Positions 1 through 5,244 of a DNA stretch of 6,290 nucleotides are shown piece by piece (the stretch's first letter is position 1; each line of letters starts with the position of its first letter). Source of the stretch: an uncultured Selenomonas sp. (GTDB lineage Bacteria > Bacillota > Negativicutes > Selenomonadales > Selenomonadaceae); the NCBI GenBank assembly GCA_937981305.1, contig CALJPB010000165.1:1-6290 (forward strand), read 5' to 3'. Made by a program: the position numbers and the translations under genes. The notes under the pieces are model-generated. The model was not told the origin of the DNA. It saw nothing but the letters and a program-made list of their open reading frames with translations, and ran no database searches.

Positions 1-234
1 CTCGAAAAGACGCCGCCGGAACTCGCGGCGGATGTCATGGATCACGGCATCATGATGACGGGCGGCGGCGCGCTTCTCTTGAATCTGGACAAACTCCTCT
101 CGCATGAGACGGGCATGCCCGTGCTTGTGTCCGAGGACGCGCTCTCCTGTGTCGGTGAGGGGACGGGACGGACGCTTGAGAATATCGGCCTGCTCAAGAA
201 TGTCGTCATGTCCTCGAAGAAATTGAAACAATGA
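1..234 (+). CDS. mreB: Rod-shape protein MreB, C-terminal 77 residues (5'-partial)
   Basis: MreB is the bacterial actin homologue that forms membrane-bound filaments and positions the lateral-wall synthesis machinery. The frame is open from base 1 and ends at TGA 232-234. The visible part begins [20 protein letters not shown], which is the typical MreB/Mbl actin-fold subdomain around the second phosphate/adenosine-binding segment. It continues with the TGGGALL turn, the DKLL helix, a GMPV strand and the GTGRTLEN helix. About 260 N-terminal residues lie outside the window, so ATP-binding phosphate 1 cannot be checked. The stop overlaps the mreC start by four bases (ATGA), which implies translational coupling. 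A paralogue such as Mbl cannot be fully excluded from this fragment, but the mreC and mreD neighbours favour MreB. Confidence 0.95.
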   Translation, partial: LEKTPPELAADVMDHGIMMTGGGALLLNLDKLLSHETGMPVLVSEDALSCVGEGTGRTLENIGLLKNVVMSSKKLKQ

Positions 235-1172
235 TTGACCGAATCGGACGGGCACGGCAGGCGGGACGCAAGATCTGGGCACTGCTTTTCGTTCTGCTTG
301 CCCTTTTCTGTATTATTTTCTTTGCCGCACGCGGTCGCTTTCAGGCATCTGCGTCGACGAGTACGGTGGGAACGGTGCTTGCTCCGTTTGAGATGGTGTT
401 TTCCTATGTGGGGCAGCAGGTTCAATATGTAACGTCAAATCTGTGGGAAATTGCTACGGTACACGAGCAGAATAAAATGCTCAAAAACGAGATCGAGCAG
501 CTGCGTCAGCAGAATACGATGGCAGAGGAATATGCGGCGGAGAATGTACGGCTGCGTGAGCTTCTTGCCTACAAACAATCGGCGCAGCAGTTCGATCTCC
601 TTGCTGCGCGTGTCATCGGTCGGGATGCGGCACTCTGGACGAGCACGATTATCGTGGATCGCGGATCGAAAGACGGTGTGCGTGAGAATATGCCCGTTGT
701 GACGGGGAAAGGGCTCGTGGGACGCGTGACGGAGGTTGCTCCGCTCTCATCAAAGGTGCAGCTGATCCTCGATGTGCGATCCTCGGTCGGGACGCTCGTT
801 CAGCGTACGGAGTCACGTGTGACGGGCATTGTCACGGGGACGATGGACAATCCGTATATGCCGCAGATGGTGAACATCCCGCGCAATGCGGATGTGCAGG
901 ACGGCGATACCATCGTGACATCCGGCTTTGGCGGCATCTATCCCAAGGGGATTCCCGTGGGGACGATTGTCGCGCAGCACAGCGATGATACGGGGCTTTT
1001 GAAGGTGGCTCTGCTTGAGACGGCGGTGGACTTCCAACGGCTTGAGGATGTGGCGATTATCACGGCTTCCCGCGAGGCTCCGCCAGCTCCGATTCAGCCC
1101 GCGCCGCTGAGTCCGGGGGCTGCTGCGGCGGCTCAAATTTCTGCAACACAGGCAAAGGCGGCGGAGCAGTGA
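231..1172 (+). CDS. mreC: Rod-shape-determining protein MreC
   Basis: MreC is a bitopic membrane protein that links MreB to the extracytoplasmic parts of the elongasome and activates PBP2. The 313-residue product has a basic cytoplasmic N-terminus (residues 1-14), one transmembrane helix (about 15-33) and a coiled coil (about 70-115, rich in E, Q, L and N) used for dimerisation. The extracytoplasmic beta-domain pair follows (about 121-278), with the family signatures VDRGSKDGV (142-150) and [14 protein letters not shown] (231-244). Residues 281-313 form a Pro/Ala-rich tail beyond the conserved domain. The start is ATG at 231, overlapping the mreB stop; only a weak purine stretch precedes it, so coupling to mreB translation probably matters. 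The stop TGA overlaps the GTG of mreD. Length is normal for the family. Confidence 0.97.
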   Translation: MIDRIGRARQAGRKIWALLFVLLALFCIIFFAARGRFQASASTSTVGTVLAPFEMVFSYVGQQVQYVTSNLWEIATVHEQNKMLKNEIEQLRQQNTMAEEYAAENVRLRELLAYKQSAQQFDLLAARVIGRDAALWTSTIIVDRGSKDGVRENMPVVTGKGLVGRVTEVAPLSSKVQLILDVRSSVGTLVQRTESRVTGIVTGTMDNPYMPQMVNIPRNADVQDGDTIVTSGFGGIYPKGIPVGTIVAQHSDDTGLLKVALLETAVDFQRLEDVAIITASREAPPAPIQPAPLSPGAAAAAQISATQAKAAEQ

Positions 1173-1666
1173 AGAAGTATAAGTTTTTTGTTCTGTTCTT
1201 CCTCGGGCTCTTTGTCTTGCAGCTTTCTTTTCTGCCGCTGATTGCGATCTATGGGATTGTTCCGGATCTGCTCCTTCTAGCGACAGTTTCCTTCGCTTTT
1301 TTGCGCGGCAGCGTGTGGGGCGGCTTCATCGGTTTTGCGCTTGGTTTGCTGGAAGACCTCAGTGTGGGATCGTTTTTCGGTCTGCACGCATTCACGCTGA
1401 CGCTGATCGGTCTTTTTTTTGGACGTTTCTCCGATCGTGTGTTCAAGGAGCAGTTTTTTTTGCCGATCACGGCATCGGTTGCGGCAACGTTTGCCAAATA
1501 TCTGATTTCGGCAGTGATTGTCTATCTGCTTGGCTATCATTTTAACCCGCTTCTCCATATGGGGCGCGTACTCTTTATTTTGCTCCTGTTCCAGCTGATC
1601 TTTGCGTATCCGATTCACTGGGCGACGTTCCATCTGGATCGGCGGATTCATGATCCGGAGCATTAG
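1169..1666 (+). CDS. mreD: Rod-shape-determining protein MreD
   Basis: MreD is a small polytopic membrane protein of the elongasome that balances MreC in controlling PBP2/RodA activity. The 165-residue product is almost wholly hydrophobic, with about five to six predicted membrane segments (roughly 5-30, 32-48, 49-62, 72-90, 98-120, 132-152) and a short polar C-terminus. The family pattern is visible: PDLLLL (32-37), then the Gly-rich run ending GLLEDLSVGSFFGLHA (59-74) with its acidic pair. It starts with GTG at 1169, inside the four-base overlap with the mreC stop. A GGAG lies only two bases upstream, so reinitiation after mreC is the likely route. Two eight-base T-runs interrupt the gene (1413-1420 and 1454-1461); the frame is intact through both. 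Confidence 0.94.
   Translation: MKKYKFFVLFFLGLFVLQLSFLPLIAIYGIVPDLLLLATVSFAFLRGSVWGGFIGFALGLLEDLSVGSFFGLHAFTLTLIGLFFGRFSDRVFKEQFFLPITASVAATFAKYLISAVIVYLLGYHFNPLLHMGRVLFILLLFQLIFAYPIHWATFHLDRRIHDPEH
1413..1461 (+). repeat. Two eight-base T homopolymers within mreD
   Basis: Runs of eight T lie at 1413-1420 and 1454-1461, 33 bases apart, encoding Phe-Phe pairs in membrane segments (GLFFGR and EQFFLP). No stable GC-rich hairpin immediately precedes either run, so they are not intrinsic terminators. Confidence 0.85.
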
Positions 1667-1689
1667 CCGGGGGTTTTTGGAGTATAATT
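1667..1689 (+). promoter_or_regulatory. mreD-mrdA intergenic gap with the mrdA ribosome binding site
   Basis: This 23-base gap is the largest in the window. GGAG at 1679-1682 sits seven bases before the GTG at 1690 and decides that start; the next in-frame ATG is codon 15, inside the membrane anchor. A TATAAT hexamer occupies 1683-1688, but no -35-like element lies at a suitable distance upstream, so I do not call a promoter. Confidence 0.6.
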
Positions 1690-3480
1690 GTGAACGAAAA
1701 TGAAGACTTTAGCGGTCGATTACAATTCCTGATGTTGGTGATTGTGCTCATCATCGCCGTGTTGATCGGACGCGCAGGGTATTTGCAGGTCTATGATGGC
1801 GAACGCTATGCGCGGCTTGCCGAAGGCAACCGCATCCGTATTATTCCTGCGGAGGCGGCGCGCGGGACATTCTATGACCGTAACGGAGAGCTCCTCGTGA
1901 CGAATCGTCCCGGCTTTACGGTGTCGCTGCTTCCTTTGACAGAGCCGATCTCCCCCGAGGTGATTGCGCGTGTCTCAAAGCTCATTAATGTGCCCGTGGA
2001 GGAGATTCAAAAGAAGATCGATGCGCACGTCGGCTTTGATCCCATCCGCATCAAAAACGATGTCCTGCCGGACATTGTTACGATCATTGAGGAGCAGAAG
2101 GACGAATATCCGGGGGTTGTGATCGAGGTTCTGCCGATCCGTGACTATATCTACGGGGAATACGCCTCTCACGTATTCGGCTATGTGAGTGAGATCAATG
2201 AGGATGAGTTGGAGCGGCGTAAGGATGAAGGCTATAAGTCCGGCTACATCATCGGCAAATTTGGTCTTGAGCGTGTCTATGACAAGGAGGTGCGCGGCAT
2301 CAACGGCGGCGATCAGGTGGAGGTGGATGTATCGGGGCGGCCCGTGCAGATCCTCGGACGCCAGTCGCCTGTGCCGGGGAACGATCTTATTCTGACGATT
2401 GACAAACACATTCAGGAGGTTGCGGAGCAGGCCGTCGATGCACAGCTCTCCATTGTGCACGCAAATGCGGCGGCCGCTGTGGTCATGAACCCGCAAACGG
2501 GGGAGGTACTGGCGATGGTCAGCCGTCCCGCCTTCAATCCGAATCTCTTTGCGGGTGGGATCTCAACACAGAACTGGAATGCGCTAAACAACAATCCTTT
2601 TCATCCGATGGACAACAAGGCAATCACGGGAGAGTACCCGCCCGGCTCTACGTTCAAAATCGTGACGGGGACGGCGGCACTTGCCGAACACAAGGTAACG
2701 CCGCAGGAGAAGATCTTCGACTCCGGTCACCACTGGATCATTCCGAAAACGAACGCGAGCGGCGAGGCTCTTGGCTGGATCAACTTCCAGGAAGCGATGG
2801 CGCATTCGGACAACGTGTATTTCTACGAAATGGGAAATCGTCTCGGTGTGGATGCGTTGGAACGCTATGCGCGTATGTTCGGACTTGGGATGCGTACGGG
2901 CATTGATCTGCCGTATGAAGCGGAGGGGCTTGTGCCGAACCGAAAGTACAAGCAGGAGAACTATGAGGACGGTGAATGGTATCTTTCGGAGACGTTCGAT
3001 GCGGCGATCGGTCAGGGGTTCAATCTCGTGACTCCGCTGCAGGCGGCGATGGTCATGGGAGAGATCGCGGCGAACGGTAAACGCTTTCAGCCGCATCTTG
3101 TCCAGCGTATTGTGGATGTCAATGGAAATACGGTGCGGGAGTTCGAGCCAAAGCTCCTCTCGGAGCTGGACGTAAGCCCGTCCGTGATCCGCAGCGTGCA
3201 GGAAGGGCTGCACGAGGTGACGAAGATCGGTACAGCTGCCGGAGTGTTCGCAGGATTTCCTGTTGACATTGCGGGCAAGACGGGGACAGCGGAAAACTCG
3301 CAGGGACGTGACCACGGCTGGTTCGTGGCGTATGGTCCTTACGCGCATCCGAATATTGTTGTGGCGGTTATTGTGGAGCAGGGCGGCTTCGGTTCGCTGT
3401 CGGCGGTGCCAATCGGGCGCAGGATTATGGAAGCAGCTTTTCGGTTGGATCGTACGGCTCAGAATACAGGGAGCAAGTGA
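1690..3480 (+). CDS. mrdA: Penicillin-binding protein 2, class B peptidoglycan D,D-transpeptidase
   Basis: PBP2 cross-links peptidoglycan stem peptides during cell elongation and is the partner of the RodA glycosyltransferase. The 596-residue protein has a short cytoplasmic N-terminus, one membrane anchor (about 11-30) and a pedestal domain (about 50-225) containing ARGTFYDRNGELLVTN (57-72). The transpeptidase domain (about 255-585) carries all three penicillin-binding motifs: SxxK as STFK with nucleophile Ser320 and Lys323, SxN as Ser373-Asp-Asn375, and KTG at 530-532 followed by TAE. Its length is normal for PBP2 and shorter than PBP1-type class A enzymes; no glycosyltransferase or PASTA domain is present. 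The GTG start has a well-placed GGAG. It is separated from rodA here by minCDE. Expected to be beta-lactam sensitive. A SpoVD/FtsI-type class B PBP is the main alternative, but mreBCD linkage favours PBP2. Confidence 0.97.
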   Translation: MNENEDFSGRLQFLMLVIVLIIAVLIGRAGYLQVYDGERYARLAEGNRIRIIPAEAARGTFYDRNGELLVTNRPGFTVSLLPLTEPISPEVIARVSKLINVPVEEIQKKIDAHVGFDPIRIKNDVLPDIVTIIEEQKDEYPGVVIEVLPIRDYIYGEYASHVFGYVSEINEDELERRKDEGYKSGYIIGKFGLERVYDKEVRGINGGDQVEVDVSGRPVQILGRQSPVPGNDLILTIDKHIQEVAEQAVDAQLSIVHANAAAAVVMNPQTGEVLAMVSRPAFNPNLFAGGISTQNWNALNNNPFHPMDNKAITGEYPPGSTFKIVTGTAALAEHKVTPQEKIFDSGHHWIIPKTNASGEALGWINFQEAMAHSDNVYFYEMGNRLGVDALERYARMFGLGMRTGIDLPYEAEGLVPNRKYKQENYEDGEWYLSETFDAAIGQGFNLVTPLQAAMVMGEIAANGKRFQPHLVQRIVDVNGNTVREFEPKLLSELDVSPSVIRSVQEGLHEVTKIGTAAGVFAGFPVDIAGKTGTAENSQGRDHGWFVAYGPYAHPNIVVAVIVEQGGFGSLSAVPIGRRIMEAAFRLDRTAQNTGSK

Positions 3481-3483
3481 GGG
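3479..3483 (+). promoter_or_regulatory. minC ribosome binding site overlapping the mrdA stop
   Basis: GAGGG overlaps the last two bases of the mrdA TGA and lies six bases before the minC ATG at 3490. It supports that start and suggests ribosomes finishing mrdA can pass directly to minC. Confidence 0.6.
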
Positions 3484-3489
3484 ACGGAC

Positions 3490-4140
3490 ATGAGCGAGGA
3501 TAAGATCAAAATCAAAGGGGAAAACGGAGAACTTGCGCTGGATTTCCCTTCGGATGTGCCCTTTTCGGAGATCATGGAGGAGTTGGAGAGAAAGCTGGAT
3601 TCGGGTACCGGCTTTTTCCTGCGCGGTACGGTGGTGCGTGTGCCGCGCGATCACTTTGCAAAGGATGCGTTTGCTGCGGTGCAGGAGCTCTTTCGAACGC
3701 ACGGGCTGATCTGCCGCCTGGCAAAGCCGGAACCTGCTGCGCCTCTTTCCTCTCAGCCTCGGGAGGTACAGCCCGTCGTCGCAAAGACACAGGAGACGGA
3801 TACGCAGGAACTGCAGCGGATGCTTATCATCGATAAGACGCTGCGCGGTGGACAGGCGGTGGAGACGGAAGGGTCTGTCATTGTGTTTGGGAATGTCAAT
3901 CCGGGGGCGCAGATCACGGCGGGCGGCAGCGTGGATGTGCGTGGCACCTGCCGCGGTGTTGTTCACGCGGGAGCTGCGGGGGACTCGACAGCGTTTATTA
4001 TTGCAGACCATCTGATGCCGACACAGATTCGCATTGCGAACTATGTCGCGCGCCCGCCGGATGACTTGGAGGATTCCGGCAAGGCGGAGCGTGCCTATGT
4101 GAAGGATGGTCAGATTGTCATTGAGCCAATAGAGAGGTAG
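3490..4140 (+). CDS. minC: Septum site-determining protein MinC
   Basis: MinC is the FtsZ-polymerisation antagonist of the Min system; MinD brings it to the membrane near the poles. The 216-residue product has an N-terminal FtsZ-inhibiting domain (about 3-78), a Pro/Gln/Thr-rich linker (about 79-108), and a C-terminal beta-helix domain (about 113-213) that dimerises and binds MinD. The C-domain is recognisable from VFGNVNPGAQITAGGSVDV (132-150), RGTCRG (151-156), HAGAAGD (159-165) and the terminal IVIEPI strand. The stretch matching the RSGQ motif of E. coli MinC reads R119-G-G-Q122, so the serine is replaced by glycine. ATG at 3490, nine bases after mrdA, with a GAGGG six bases upstream. It is followed nine bases later by minD. 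Length is within the family range. Confidence 0.96.
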   Translation: MSEDKIKIKGENGELALDFPSDVPFSEIMEELERKLDSGTGFFLRGTVVRVPRDHFAKDAFAAVQELFRTHGLICRLAKPEPAAPLSSQPREVQPVVAKTQETDTQELQRMLIIDKTLRGGQAVETEGSVIVFGNVNPGAQITAGGSVDVRGTCRGVVHAGAAGDSTAFIIADHLMPTQIRIANYVARPPDDLEDSGKAERAYVKDGQIVIEPIER

Positions 4141-4149
4141 GTTCGAAAT

Positions 4150-4944
4150 ATGAGTGAGATCTATGTGGTGACATCGGGCAAAGGAGGCGTTGGAAAAACA
4201 ACGACGACGGCGAATCTGGGGGTCGGCTTTGCCATGCGCGGCAAGAGTGTCGTGCTCATTGACACGGATACGGGTCTGCGGAATCTCGATCTCCTGCTTG
4301 GACTCGAGAATCGCATTATGTACGATCTGGTCGATGTGACCTCGGGGCGCGTACCGTACAAGAAGGCGCTCGTACGCCACAAGAAATACGACTCGCTCTT
4401 TCTCCTGCCGACCTCTCAGGTCAAGGACAAGAGTGCCGTGAACCCGGAGGAGCTTGCTGTGCTCTGTGAGGAGCTGCGCCGCTCCTATGATATTATTATC
4501 ATTGACTGCCCGGCGGGGATTGAGCAGGGGTTTCAGACGGCAATCGCCGCCGCCGATACGGCAATTGTCGTGACGATGCCGGAGATTTCCGCTGTGCGTG
4601 ATGCAGACAAGATCATCGGTGAACTTGGGCGAGCAGATAAGGAGGACATCCGCCTCGTTGTGAACCGCATTCGTCCGAAGATGATCGAAAAGGGCGATAT
4701 GCTCGATATGAACGACATCGACGAAATTCTTTCGGTGGGCTGTATCGGTCAGATCCCGGATGATGAGATGGTCGTGACGAGCACGAACCGCGGCGAGCCG
4801 TGTGTTACAATGCCGGATTCTCCCGCAGGGCAGGCATATCTCGACGTGGTCGGTCGTCTGTGCGGTGAGGAGATTCCGTTCCGCGAGTTTACCAAGGAAA
4901 GTCTCTGGGATACAATTAAGAGCAAGATCTTTGGGCGCAAGTGA
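4150..4944 (+). CDS. minD: Septum site-determining ATPase MinD
   Basis: MinD is a ParA/MinD-family ATPase that dimerises with ATP on the inner membrane face, recruits MinC, and is released when MinE stimulates hydrolysis. The 264-residue product shows the deviant Walker A motif KGGVGKT (11-17, signature Lys11 and Lys16), the switch I region starting D38-T-D40, the switch II/Walker B segment IIIIDCPAGIE (115-125, Asp119), and SAVRDADK (147-154). The last residues, about 248-264 and ending SLWDTIKSKIFGRK, form the expected amphipathic membrane-targeting helix. Residue 41 is Thr, where the E. coli and B. subtilis proteins have Ile in D-x-D-I-G-L-R-N-L-D. The ATG at 4150 has only a weak AGG eight bases upstream; proximity to the minC stop may help. 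The length is standard. Confidence 0.98.
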   Translation: MSEIYVVTSGKGGVGKTTTTANLGVGFAMRGKSVVLIDTDTGLRNLDLLLGLENRIMYDLVDVTSGRVPYKKALVRHKKYDSLFLLPTSQVKDKSAVNPEELAVLCEELRRSYDIIIIDCPAGIEQGFQTAIAAADTAIVVTMPEISAVRDADKIIGELGRADKEDIRLVVNRIRPKMIEKGDMLDMNDIDEILSVGCIGQIPDDEMVVTSTNRGEPCVTMPDSPAGQAYLDVVGRLCGEEIPFREFTKESLWDTIKSKIFGRK

Positions 4945-4949
4945 GGAGG
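4944..4949 (+). promoter_or_regulatory. Strong Shine-Dalgarno of minE
   Basis: AGGAGG, the full consensus, begins at the last base of the minD stop and lies seven bases before GTG 4957. It is the strongest ribosome binding site in the window and fixes the minE start at that GTG rather than at the overlapping GTG at 4955, which would be followed at once by a stop codon. Confidence 0.8.
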
Positions 4950-4956
4950 GGACAGT

Positions 4957-5244
4957 GTGATTGAGGTGCTGAGAAGGCTTCTTGGAAAAAAGGAAAGTTC
5001 CGGCGATGTTGCGCGCCGCCGCCTCCAGCTTGTCATCATCAATGATCGGGCGAATGTCTCTCCGGAGATCATGGACAATATGCGCGCGGAGATCATTCAG
5101 GTGATCTCGAAGTATATGTATATCGATACGCGTGAGATGGAATTCTCCCTTGAGAACGAAAATGATACGATGGCACTTGTCGTCAACATTCCTGTCGTCA
5201 GTGTCCAGCATGGCGGCAGCGATCTGTCAAGGCGCAGGCGATGA
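4957..5244 (+). CDS. minE: Cell division topological specificity factor MinE
   Basis: MinE binds membrane-attached MinD, displaces MinC and stimulates MinD ATPase, which restricts the inhibitor to the poles. The 95-residue product contains an N-terminal amphipathic membrane-targeting stretch (MIEVLRRLLGKK), then the anti-MinCD segment with ARRRLQLVI (19-27), which aligns with the MinD-contact helix of E. coli MinE (ERLQIIV), and the topological-specificity domain (about 35-84) containing the helix with ISKYMYID (50-57). It is slightly longer than the 88-residue E. coli protein and ends in four arginines. The start is GTG with a consensus Shine-Dalgarno, 12 bases after minD. The TGA overlaps the rodA ATG. 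A complete MinE in a clostridial-type gene order is one reason to suspect a diderm Firmicute. Confidence 0.96.
   Translation: MIEVLRRLLGKKESSGDVARRRLQLVIINDRANVSPEIMDNMRAEIIQVISKYMYIDTREMEFSLENENDTMALVVNIPVVSVQHGGSDLSRRRR
5229..5244 (+). promoter_or_regulatory. minE/rodA overlap with presumptive rodA ribosome binding site
   Basis: AAGG at 5229-5232 lies eight bases before the rodA ATG at 5241, inside the arginine codons that end minE. The ATGA at 5241-5244 merges the rodA start with the minE stop, so translational coupling is likely. Confidence 0.5.

Noticed and set aside
42..425. Antisense open frame of 127 codons across the mreB/mreC junction
   Set aside because: Opposite two certain genes, basic low-complexity translation with no recognisable family; a shadow frame.
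1405..1436. Inverted repeat GATCGG/CCGATC flanking a T8 run, as a terminator or regulatory hairpin
   Set aside because: Six base pairs with a 20-base loop holding the T-run; wrong geometry for an intrinsic terminator and within the mreD coding region.
1461..1474. Small hairpin TGCCG-ATCA-CGGCA next to the second T8 run
   Set aside because: The T-run precedes the stem on the + strand and becomes an A-run after it on the - strand, so neither direction gives a terminator; five base pairs only.
1683..1688. TATAAT as a -10 element for an mrdA promoter
   Set aside because: No TTGACA-like hexamer at 16-18 bases upstream, and it sits between the ribosome binding site and the start codon, too close for a leader.
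1936..1941. TTGACA inside mrdA as a promoter element
   Set aside because: No plausible -10 at the right distance and deep inside coding sequence.
3263..3268. TTGACA inside mrdA as a -35 for minC
   Set aside because: No -10-like sequence 16-18 bases downstream; the bases encode the conserved segment before the KTG motif.
2584..5211. 875-codon antisense open frame as a real gene
   Set aside because: It lies entirely opposite four well-recognised genes in exact codon register, its sequence is Arg/His/Leu-rich without any recognisable domain, and the open frame is explained by codon avoidance.
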